NCBI RefSeq assembly: GCF_000142905.1
Contig: NW_013657674.1
Location: 411,472-475,471 of the forward strand
Origin: Thecamonas trahens ATCC 50062
Taxonomy: Eukaryota; Apusozoa; Apusomonadida; Apusomonadidae
Length of the DNA stretch: 64,000 bases
Direction of reading: 5' to 3'
The position numbers and the translations under genes were made by a program. The notes under the pieces are model-generated. The model was not told the origin of the DNA and did not search any database. It was given only the letters and a program-made list of their open reading frames with translations. Below, piece after piece: positions 8,701 to 17,451 of the stretch (positions are counted from its first letter, which is position 1; each line of letters starts with the position of its first letter).

Positions 8701-11078
8701 ATTCACCTTATGCACATCCCCAGCCTCGAGTTCGGCCGGTACGCCAAGTACGTGACCCGCGACATGTTGGCGAGCGCCAAGGCAAAGGCGTCCGAGATGG
8801 AGCTCCCCGCAGTTTCACTTGATGCCGCCGGCAAGCCGGTCTTGGCGGACGTCTCGGTGTCGGACGAGTACTACGGCTCGGGCGAGTACGAGTACGAGTA
8901 CGAGTACGAAGAGCAGGAGCTTGCATCGGGCTACGAGTACGGCTACGAGTATGCGTACGAAGACTCTGGCCTGGAGGCCAGCACGGGCGCGTCATTGTCG
9001 GCGTCGTCGTCGTCGTGGTCACTCTCGCTGCGGTCGGTCTCGTCGGAGGATCGCGGCGGGCAGGCGAGCCTTGCCCGAAGCCTGGCACGGATTCGTGCGC
9101 TCCGTAAGCGGGCGCGGAGCCGGCGCGAGCATCTGGCGCTGCTGCGCGAAGACGCGCGCGCGGTCCGTCTATACGGCGACGAGCAGCGGTTTGTAGTCCA
9201 CATGCAGGCACTTGTGGTGGCGCTCGCCAAGGGTGCTATGGCGGTTGAGCTGGATTTGGTGGTGCAGCTTGTCAGCGACCGGGTCTTCCGGCACGCGTTT
9301 GATGAGCCGCTTGACGTGTGGGAGGTCGAGGCGTGGGACGAGGACGAGTGGGACGAGCTCGATGGACTTGTGGCCGAGTTCAATATCCGTCGCAAGCTCC
9401 GCGCTGACGATCAGGCGGCCAAGGCAGCCGAGGATGAGGAAGCGCAGCGGAAGCGTGACGAAGCCCGGCTTGTCCACCAGCGCGAGCTTATTCGGCAGCA
9501 AAAGAAGGCCGGCGCCAAGCCAGCCGATCCCGAGGCGGCCAAGGCGGCCCCGAGCGTGTCGGCCAATCAAGCCGGCAAGGCCAAGGCCAAGGCCAAGGCC
9601 AAGGCTAAGGCAAAGGGCAAGTGCGAGGCCAGGGCGAGGCCAGCTGCACAGCCGAAGGAAGCGGCAGCGTGCCAGAGCTGGTATTTAAGCCCTCCGAGGC
9701 CGGGACCCGGACCGGTCATTGCCACGGTGGCGCGCGGGAAGAAGTGGGAAGACAACGAGTTCCCGGCGACGGATGCAAGCCTGTTTGTGGGCAAGACCGG
9801 GGTGTCCGGCAAGGCCAAGGGCTGGGCGCGGCCCGAGACGATGTTTGCGAGCGCCAATGGGCGCGCGCCTAGCAAGGCCGACATTGCATTGTTTGGGACG
9901 GACGGCATTGTGCCTGGCGACATCAAGCAAGGAGCGCTGGGTAACTGCTGGCTCCTCTCGGCGTTTGCAGTTGTGGCGGCGGTGCCGAGCCTAGTGGAGC
10001 ATCTGTTTGTGACGACCGAGCCGGACGAGGCCGGGGTCTACTGTGTCCGGTTCTGGAACGATGGCCAGTGGGTGCGTGTCCTTGTGGACGACCAGTTCCC
10101 GGTGGCGGACAAGCATAAGCCGCTCTATGCGCGGACCGGGCGCGGCGACGGGTCCGAGCTCTGGGTCATGCTCCTGGAAAAGGCGTACGCCAAGCTGTTC
10201 GGCTCGTACGCGGCGCTCAACGGCGGCATGGTTCACATTGGGCTGATGGATCTGACGGGCGGGTCCGGCGAGCGTATCGCGCTCGACTCGGAGCAGGCCA
10301 AGCAGGACATTGCGTCGGGTGCGCTGTGGGCGCTCATGCTCAAGTTCCGCAAGGCCGGGTATCTGATGGGTGCCGGATCCAACTCCGGGTCAGACACGAC
10401 ACAGTCGGACCAGAAGATTGTGCGCGGGCACGCCTACGCGCTGCTCGATGTGGTCGAGGCCGACGGGCACAAGCTGGTCAAGCTTCGCAACCCATGGGGC
10501 AAGGTCGAGTGGACCGGCGACTGGAGTGACAAGTCGCCACTGTGGACCCGACGGCTCAAGGCCAAACTCGGGTGGGTCGACGCCGACGACGGCGAGTTCT
10601 GGATGGGCTTTGCCGACTTTGTGCGCGAGTTCCGCAATCTGTACGTGTGCAAGCTCTTCCCCGAGTCGTGGAGCGCGGTCGGTGGGACGTCGGCGTGGGC
10701 CGGCGCGTCTGCAGGCGGCTCGCCCAACAACGAGACTTGCAAGGACAACCCACAGTTCCTGCTCTCGGTCACGTCGCCGACTCAGGTCCACATCACGCTC
10801 TCCCGCGACAAGTTTGTGTCGGGCGTGGCAGCGAGGCCAACTCCTCGCCTGGAGTGTAGCCGTGCGGCGGACGCATCGATCCGCGCCGCCTCCGCGCCGG
10901 CGACCGGCTGGCCACCTCGGGACAGTACTCGAACCTCCGGACCGTCAACTTGGAGACCCATCTCGCACCGGGCAAGTACGTCGTCGTGCCGACAACGTTC
11001 AAGCCGGGTCAGGAGGGCGCGTTCTCGGTTGTGGTGCACTCGGAGAAGAGTGTTGGATTTAACGAGCTGCAGCCGTAG
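5764..11078 (+). CDS. DEK1-type transmembrane calpain (TML/phytocalpain-like cysteine protease)
   Basis: Frame 5764-10824 plus 10860-11078, about 1,759 residues. The first ~1,000 residues hold many hydrophobic segments in several blocks, separated by acidic Ser/Glu/Tyr loops with YEYAYEY motifs (near residues 445 and 480) and EYEYEYEYEE (near 1040). A charged linker with KAKAKAKAK leads to the calpain core: GNCWLL with nucleophile Cys1395, GHAY His1556 and LRNPWG Asn1576, so the triad is complete. LMDLTGGSGE, GAGSNSGSD and a closing C2-like domain (GKYVVVPTTFKPGQEG) match the plant DEK1 order. DEK1 is a plasma-membrane calpain that controls cell layer identity in plants (known); its role here is unknown. 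The C2L domain is reached only if 10825-10859 is skipped (see findings). Without that, translation runs on out of frame to 11745. Confidence 0.85.
10825..10859 (+). other. Putative 35-nt mini-intron (or frame-breaking insertion) in the calpain C2L domain
   Basis: Starts GTGGCAGCG and ends GTGTAG. Removing exactly these 35 nt joins ITLSRDKFVSG to PCGGRIDPRRLRAG and restores the C2L frame, which otherwise meets the TAG. It lies within a 39-bp stretch (10826-10864) identical to 12070-12108 inside NOL12. It lacks a good polypyrimidine tract and is shorter than the other introns here, so an insertion or assembly error remains possible. Confidence 0.45.
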
Positions 11079-11106
11079 CCGGTGGCAGCGATCATGGAAG
11101 ACGCCC

Positions 11107-11667
11107 TCACGCCTTGACAAAATCAACAAAGCCGGCGAGGTGCTCAGCGAGGCGCTTCTGAGTGGCCTCATCCACGATGTTGCCCTCGTCGTCAAAGATC
11201 TTCTCGGCAAAGTAGTTGACGCCAAACTCGCCGTTGAAGGCCTTAAAGTTGAGGAAGACACCGACCTGGCGCAGATGGTTCTGCGCGCGCATAGTCCGCA
11301 TCCCGCCGCCAGAGCCGACGATGGCCACTGGCTTGCCCGAGAACGGCTGGACGCCATCATCGTTGCGGGCGCGCGAGATCCAGTCGATGGCGTTCTTCAG
11401 CGGTGCCGCGATCGAGTAGTTGTACTCGGGAGTGGCAAAGATGACGCCGTCGGCGCCACGGATGGACTCAGCAAGGGCGGTCACGTCGGCCGGCAAGCCG
11501 TCGGCCTCGATGTCCTGCGAGAAGACAGGAAAGCCCGAAATGTCGGCGATTTCAACCTGCGCACCGTGCTCAGCACCAATGCTGGTGAGGTGGCGGAGGA
11601 GCGCCGTGTTGGTGGAGGCAGCGCGGAGGGAGCCGGAGATGGCAACAAAGCGGAGCGGGGCAGCCAT
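11107..11667 (-). CDS. NADPH-dependent FMN reductase / quinone reductase (flavodoxin-like)
   Basis: Intronless 186-residue protein, starting at MAAPLRFVAISGSLR. An in-frame extension to 11766 looks like leader and is not favoured. GSLRAASTNTALLRHL is the FMN phosphate-binding loop of the NADPH-dependent FMN reductase (ChrR/azoreductase-like) family, and ATPEYNYSIAAPLKNAIDW is its hallmark second motif. The enzyme is expected to reduce FMN, quinones or chromate with NAD(P)H in the cytosol. The sequence is strikingly bacterial in style and length, compatible with an acquired gene, though base composition matches the neighbours. It is convergent with the calpain, the stop codons being 28 bp apart. 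Family assignment is secure; substrate is unknown. Confidence 0.92.
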   Translation of the reverse strand: MAAPLRFVAISGSLRAASTNTALLRHLTSIGAEHGAQVEIADISGFPVFSQDIEADGLPADVTALAESIRGADGVIFATPEYNYSIAAPLKNAIDWISRARNDDGVQPFSGKPVAIVGSGGGMRTMRAQNHLRQVGVFLNFKAFNGEFGVNYFAEKIFDDEGNIVDEATQKRLAEHLAGFVDFVKA

Positions 11668-11931
11668 TGTAGTGTTAGGTGCGTGGTCAAGTCTTTGGTC
11701 TGGTCGGTGGAATGTTTGCGTAGCCGTGTTACGTGGCAAAATTGACGGCGATTTTGCCAACTCCAAGCCAAAGATTACGTCAGCTGGCGGAGAAAGCGCA
11801 AGCTGACAGTTGGGCGGATAAAGACCGCCACGCCGCGGTGCCGGCGAGGATGAGCGTTCTCCCCAGGGAAGGGGACAAATAGGAGTAAGGATAAGCGGGA
11901 GATGGAGTGGTGGTATGGTTGGTGGTGTTAA

Positions 11932-12827
11932 TCATCGTTTTCCGCCCTTGCCGCGCTTGCGGCTGCCTCCACTGCGGCCACCACGGCCGCCTGACCGCTT
12001 GCGCTTGCGGCCTGCTGCCGGATCATACTTGCGGCGCTTGTGCTGGATGTAGCGGAGCTGGAGAGTGCCTGGCAGCGAGGCCAACTCCTCGCCTGGAGTG
12101 TAGCCGTGAGAGTTGGAGGCGTCGGCATGGCCATCGTCGACAGCGCCCGAGGCGGAAGCCGAGTCCGAGTCGGAATCATCGGCCCAGACCGGCTTGGCGT
12201 CATGGGCGAGATCGAGCGGCATGACCTTAGCAGTGGTCACAGTCGAGCTCGATGTCACGGTCAGCGTTGCGCCCTGGCGCACTACACTCAAACTGGCGTT
12301 GCCGTCGCTTTCGCTCTCGCCCGCGCCAAAGTCGTCGTCGTCAGTCGACGACGAGAGCCCAAACGACAGCGCGTCAGCTGAGACCTCGCTCACGCCGACA
12401 ATCTCAGCCTCGCTCTCTTCATCGCTGCTGGAGTAGCAGCTGTCGTCATCGCTGCTTCCCTGCTCGCGCTTGGCGACGACAGGCGTCTTGGTCGACTTTG
12501 AGCTTGCCACGGTCGTGCCCTTGGCCAGCTGCTTGCGGACAAACTCGCGCTGGAGCTCATGCTTGCGAGCCAGCGTTGCAGCCTCGTCCGAAACCCGTGA
12601 CGCGCGGATCTGTGTCATTTCCAACCTACACGTGAGTACCACCACACGATGGCTATCGAGGATGATGCTCCCGATTCGCTGACCAGATGCCAAGCACAGG
12701 TATCAGCAGAGAGAGCACAAAGTGGGGTTCGACGGCTCTCCCCCCTCCCCTATCCACCTGCCGCTCGCCCCCCCCCCCCCCCCCGTTCCCCCCAACCCCC
12801 CCTGATCCGTTCCCCAACCCCCGGGTT

Positions 12828-12862
<35 letters not shown>

Positions 12863-13240
12863 ACGCTTTCTGCCTCTCGCCGAGGATGGCAGATGGCGAC
12901 AAGCAGGGCAGCCAGAGGGGTAAGGGGGGCAGCGGGGTAAGGGCATGGGCATGGCGAGTTGGCAACAAGGATGGGAATGACGTACCTCTTTGCGTGCGGC
13001 ATTCCTTGCCACTCGCTCTGCAGCCTTAAAGTCCTCTGCAGCCTTGCGGCGGCGGTCGTCCTTGCGCTTCTGGAAGCCCGTGATGAACTCGCGGTGGTTG
13101 TCGGGGTCAAAGACAACGTGGGTCTTGACAAGCGACTTGCGCCCGCCGCCACCGCCACTCTTACGTCCTCCTCCACGTCCACGTCCACGTCCACCACGTC
13201 CACCTCGCTTGCCGCCACGTCCACCTCGATTCTTGCCCAT
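11932..13240 (-). CDS. NOL12: NOL12/Rrp17-like nucleolar ribosome-biogenesis protein, two exons
   Basis: Exons 13240-12986 and 12609-11932 join in phase 0 (GAG|GTACGT ... ACACAG|ATC) to give 310 residues. After a Gly/Arg-rich start, THVVFDPDNHREFITGFQKRKDDRRRKAAEDF is the conserved Nop25/NOL12 core, followed by charged helix; IRASRVSDEAATLARKHELQREFVRKQL continues it in exon 2. The middle is acidic and Ser-rich, and the tail is RKRKRSGGRGGRSGG-type basic. Yeast Rrp17 is a 5'-3' exonuclease of pre-60S rRNA processing and NOL12 is an RNA-binding homologue (known). The 376-nt intron contains a C32 run. The 39 bp at 12070-12108 encode GYTPGEELASLP antisense and recur in the calpain gene. Confidence 0.82.
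12829..12860. repeat. Poly-C tract of 32 bases (poly-G in the sense of the NOL12 intron)
   Basis: Uninterrupted C32, preceded at 12768-12784 by a C17 run and by further C-rich sequence. It lies in the NOL12 intron. The sense RNA carries the G strand, which could form G-quadruplexes. Length may be inaccurate because homopolymers sequence poorly. Confidence 0.9.
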
Positions 13241-13578
13241 ATCTCACTGTGGACAGTACTGCGTTGAGTGCCAGCATCTCGAGTCGTCTCGTCGGCTCGA
13301 TGCTGTCCGTCCACGACGAGAGCAGCTTGGGCGGCCGTGGTGACAGATTCGATCGTATGATCGCAGGTTGCCTTGGACTTGGGAGAGGATTGACTATATT
13401 GTGGAAGGTGTATTGTGGCTTGGGCCGCATGAGAAGAGCTCACCATCGACCGTAAGGCCGTGGCGTAGCATGACCTGCCTCTACGCGCGCGGTTGTCCAC
13501 TCGTCGCCGCCATGCCAGCTTGCTTACCACCACAAGACAGAGCAAGACACGTCTCCCCACTGATCGAGAGCAGCCATC
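13241..13578. promoter_or_regulatory. Divergent 5' region between NOL12 and the CH-like coiled-coil gene
   Basis: 338 bp between two ATGs pointing outward. It holds TTCGATCGTATGATCG near 13348 and an AT-richer patch (CTATATTG) near 13396. No TATA box is placed convincingly, and no small gene is supported. Confidence 0.35.
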
Positions 13579-16500
13579 ATGCTTACACTGGACGACCTGC
13601 TGCAGTTTTGCAGTGAGATGTCTGGAGAGCAAGTGGGATCTGTGGCTGAGCTGGCCAACGGAGTAGCCGTGGTAGCCATGGCCAGGAAGGTCTGGCCATT
13701 GGCGCCCAAGGTGGTGGCCTGGCAGACCAACCCAAAGCCGGCCCACTCGTGGGAGGCAGACAGGAACTGGTCCACTCTAACTCGGACCCTTGCCGCCATG
13801 GGCGTTCCTCCCCGCACCATCTCTTCGGTATGCCAACTTCCTTGCCTTCTCTTCTTCTTCCCCCCCCCCCCCCCCTCCACCTGTGCCTGGCGTTCCCACT
13901 CACCGTCGTGCGCGCCAAAACCGATCGCTCGGCCCCTCGATCATGGCATGCCCCGAACATCGGCCTGCCCCGATGACTGGTCCTGCACCGGCTCCTGCTC
14001 TCGCTCTCGCTCTCGCTCTACATCAATCAACAGTCGGCGGTCCGCAAGGGACATCGTGGCGCGGCTCATGCCCTGCTGGTGCTGTTCTACTTTCTGCATT
14101 CGATTGCTAATGCTACTGATGTGGCTGCTGACTTTGAGCTGCCGGTCCCGGATGCACTTGCCGCCTTTCTCCAGTCGCCGGCAGCTGTTGAGAGCCTTGT
14201 TCGCGGCGGTGCGATCGCTGCGAGCTCGGGCAAGGGCAATCCGCAAGACAAGCCGCAGGCCAAGGCCAAGGCCAAGGTCAAGGCCAAGGTCAAGGCCAAG
14301 GCCGCAACCATCGCCCCGCGCGCGCGTCGCTCTGCGCCGGCGCCGTCGCCAATCAAGCGCGTCGCTTCGCCGGTTGTGGCTGCGCGCCCACCGACAAGCC
14401 AGCGGCAGAGCTCGCGCCGGCAAGCTGAGGCGCCTGCTTCAGCTGGCACATCTATGCCAACGCCGGCTCCTGCTAGTGTGCCGGCGCCGGCACCCGCTGC
14501 AAGTCCGGCGCCACCTGCCGCGCAAGACGTTGTGTGGCGTAATACCGAGCACAAGGTCAAGGGAGAGCTGGTGGTCAAGAAGATGCGGTTTGCAATCGAT
14601 TCACTTCAGCGTCAGCTTGCGGCGGTTGTGGCCGAGAAGGATGCTCTTGCGGCTCGGTTTACTGACCAGGTCTCGGAGCTCAAGCGCCGGTACGAGAACG
14701 AGCTGCTTCTGCAGCGCGCTGCGCTCAACAACGAGGTGGCAGTGTGCAAGCTCGCCGATGTCTCGCGCGACATGGCTTCTAGCGCCTCGCACGAGGCCCT
14801 GCTCCATGCGCTCGCCTCCAAGCTCGCCGACGAGTCCACTCGCTACGGAGGCACTTGCGATGCGGTTGCCCTTGCCTCCGAGGTTGTTGTCCTTCGCCAG
14901 GCACTCGCTGCCTCTGAGGAAGCCCGGAATCAGGCCGCCGTCAACAACCGCGAGCTGCAGGCTGCACTCGAGACGGCGCACGCGCTCGTCGCCCAAGAGT
15001 CTGAAAACGCGCTGGCAATTCACCTCGACTACGCTCGCCAGGACGCGAGCATTGTCGTCGAGGTCGACGCGCTCGTTGCCGATACCGATGCTGCCGGCGA
15101 TGCTCCGGCCCGCGGCCTGACTGCCCGCGAGCGCGCGCTTGTTGCCCGCATCCGCGAGCTCGAGTTTTCCGCTGCGCAGTCGGCGGCGCAGGCCGCGCGC
15201 TCGACCGAGGAGCTCAAGGCGCAGCTACTCGAGGCCAAGGCTGCAGGCGTAGCCGAGGAAGCGTTTGGCAAGAATCTGACCGAGCTCGAGGCTGAACTTG
15301 TTGCCGAGCATGAGACCGTCGCGCTTCGCGAGCAAGTTGCTGCACTCCGCAAGGCCAACGCGTTTCTGCGCGGAGCAGCCGACGCCGCGTGTCCCAGCGA
15401 CACGCTTGACGACCCTGAGCAGAGCGAGCGTCGTAACGGCGCGCTCCTCTCGGCGCTTCAGGACCTGACCCGCGTCTTCCCGGCTGACGATCCGGTGGCA
15501 CAGGAGGTCTCTTCAGTTCTCTTCTCCCACTTTTGGGCCCTGGTGTGCGAGGCACGGCTCGCGTCGCGGCGTGCAGCGCGGACGGCAACGAATTGCGCGA
15601 CTGCGCGTGCCCGGGTCGGCGAGCTCGAATCTCAGCTGGGCGAGGTACAGTCGTCGTTTGCTCGCGAGCTTGCCACCGCCCTCGAGGCCGCGCGAGCCGA
15701 GGCCAATGCTGACCACGCTGCAGCAGCTGCCGAGCGTTCGCAGCTGGCTGCCCAGCTTCAAGTCGCGCTGGCGTCGCTCGAGCAGGCCAAGGCCGAGGCC
15801 GAGGCGCTGCAGTCCGAGGCCGCCTCCGCCCGCGCATCAGCCCTTGCCGACGACGCCGCCCGCTTCTCCGCCCTCCACGCCAAGTTTACCAAGCTCCGCG
15901 CCGAGGCCAAGCGACTGCAGCTCCGCGAGCAGGTGTGGAAGGAGCTTTGCGACCAATTGCAGTCAATGACCCAGGAACTGAGCGGCTCGTCGTCGCTGGA
16001 CGCGACCAAGGCCCGCGAGCTGGCGTCACTCGAGGCCGGCGTGGTTGCCGCCATCGAGCAGCTCAACAAGCTCGCCCGTCCGGCAGACGCCGCCGGCGCC
16101 ACGGACCATCTCGAGACCGACGTGGCAATCGACTCGGCCCTTGCGCTCGCTCGCGCCCAGATCGAGCAGCTTACCGAGACGCTGGCCGCCGTCCGGAGCC
16201 AGGTCCACGAGCTTCAGGCCGCACAGGCCAGCAGCGAGGCCAATGAGGCTGCGGCCGTCGCTGCAGCCGGCGACGCTGCCACCAAGATCGCGCTGCTCAA
16301 TGCCCAGCTCGCTGACCTCACCGCAGCCAACGAGGCACTCGCGACCCGCGCCGCTGAGGCCGACGAGTCGGCCCGCGCCACCACCGCCCACCTCCAGGCA
16401 CAGGTTGCCGACCTCACCTCTGCGCTCGCTGACGAGCGTTCGCTCTGGACGTCGACAACCGATCGTCCGCCGCTGCCGGAGGAGGGTGCTCCTGCCACCG

Positions 16501-16628
16501 ATGCGGAGCCCGGCGCTAGCGCCGTGGATGCCATCGTTGCCCGCCTCCGCGCGCTCTTGCCGGCGCCGCCGGCCGCCAGCCGTCCTGATCCGCAACCCGC
16601 GAGCGCCTTCCCGCCCATTCTCGAGTAG
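13579..16628 (+). CDS. N-terminal calponin-homology-like domain plus long coiled coil, two exons
   Basis: Exons 13579-13827 and 14034-16628 join in phase 0 (TCG|GTATGC ... CAACAG|TCG) to give 947 residues. Residues ~1-120 read as a small helical domain: SVAELANGVAVVAMARKVWP, then NWSTLTRTLAAMGV, then GHRGAAHALLVLFYFLHSI, the layout of EB1/NN-CH or HOOK-type calponin-homology folds that bind microtubules. A KAKAKVKAKVKAKA basic stretch and a Pro/Ala linker follow. From ~235 to ~900 the sequence is heptad-rich with Ala, Glu and Leu, with breaks. This suggests a microtubule- or centrosome-associated rod protein, which is inference. No orthologue is recognised. The stop lies 3 bp from the stop of the convergent DUF1764 gene. 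Confidence 0.7.
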
Positions 16629-16631
16629 CAT

Positions 16632-17219
16632 CTAGAAGCAGCAGTTGCAGTCAAAGGGACAGTCATCGGTATTGCCACCCTTGCCGATGTTGAGCTCGTC
16701 GAGGGTGTAGATGCGGAGGCCGTCGACATACCGCGCCTTCCCGGTCTTGCTCCCACGGACATCGGCAAAATCAACATCACCCGATGCGCCGGCCTTGCTC
16801 TTGCCCTTGCCCTTTCCTCTACCCTTTCCTTTGCCCTTCTCACCACTTCCACTGGCCTTAGGCGCCTTAGCCATGGCAAAGATGTCGTCCAGCGACGGAG
16901 GCGCAGGCGCCGACTTGCCCGCCTCGCCATCCTCACCATCCTCGCTGGCGTCGGCGTCGGTGTCGTCCTTGGTGCTCTTTCCCTTGCTCTTCTCCTTGCC
17001 CTTGCTCTTGCTCTTGCTCTTGCTCTTGCTCTTGCTCTTCTCCTTGCCCTTACCACTGCCACTGCCGGTGCTCTTGCCCCTGGCCTTGCCCTTGGCCTTG
17101 CCCTTGCCAAGTCCTCGTCCACTCGCCACCTTCTCCGCTCGGTGCTTCTTGCCCTCACTCACCGTATCCACCTTCTTCCGCTTCACCTGCTGCTCCTCCT
17201 TGACTCCCTTTCGGCCCAT
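16632..17219 (-). CDS. DUF1764-family small basic protein
   Basis: 195 residues from MGRKGVKEEQQVKRKKVD; an ATG-like in-frame start ten codons upstream is less likely. The middle is Lys/Gly/Ser repeats of the KGKGKSKSKSKS type with an acidic patch (DDTDADASEDGEDGE). The C-terminus has the family signature: RYVDGLRIYTLDELNIGK then GGNTDDCPFDCNCCF at the very end. DUF1764 proteins are conserved across eukaryotes as small, Lys-rich proteins with this terminal Cys cluster, and have no settled function. The Cys-rich end suggests metal binding (inference). Divergent from the giant gene at 17452. Confidence 0.85.
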   Translation of the reverse strand: MGRKGVKEEQQVKRKKVDTVSEGKKHRAEKVASGRGLGKGKAKGKARGKSTGSGSGKGKEKSKSKSKSKSKSKGKEKSKGKSTKDDTDADASEDGEDGEAGKSAPAPPSLDDIFAMAKAPKASGSGEKGKGKGRGKGKGKSKAGASGDVDFADVRGSKTGKARYVDGLRIYTLDELNIGKGGNTDDCPFDCNCCF

Positions 17220-17451
17220 ATTGATTGCAACTACTTCTTCTCTGATCAACTCAAAAAGTTAGGTCTGCATCGCTATCCTCATCAGCAATCCTCCCCTCGC
17301 GCCGCCTTCTGTCTCTGTCTCTGCTCTTGATCGATCGCCAGCGATCGTAATCGCGATCGATCAAACCTTCCCTGTCTGGTACCCCCCCCTCCTCCCCCCC
17401 CCCCCCTTTCCTTCTCCTGCTCACTTTACCACCTCTCCCAACCTACTACCC
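17220..17451. promoter_or_regulatory. Divergent promoter region with 12-bp inverted repeat
   Basis: 232 bp between divergent ATGs. It carries a perfect inverted repeat at 17327-17364 (arms TTGATCGATCGC and GCGATCGATCAA, 14-nt spacer) and a C-rich pyrimidine leader (17380-17451) ahead of the plus-strand ATG. The palindrome is a candidate shared binding site. Confidence 0.45.
17327..17364. promoter_or_regulatory. 12-bp perfect inverted repeat (GATCGATC core)
   Basis: Arms TTGATCGATCGC (17327-17338) and GCGATCGATCAA (17353-17364) with a spacer containing a further GCGATCG. It lies midway in a divergent promoter, so it is a plausible dimeric factor site. Confidence 0.5.

Noticed and set aside
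6899-9570. Several 130-180-residue minus-strand frames under the calpain
   Set aside because: GC-rich coding DNA opens antisense frames; none shows homology or its own start context.
10860-11745. Calpain frame continuing to 11745
   Set aside because: After ~10825 the frame loses all homology and overlaps the FMN reductase antisense; the C2L end lies in another frame and stops at 11078.
11668-11766. 33-residue N-terminal extension of the FMN reductase
   Set aside because: The family begins close to the conserved GSLR loop, and the ATG at 11667 fits.
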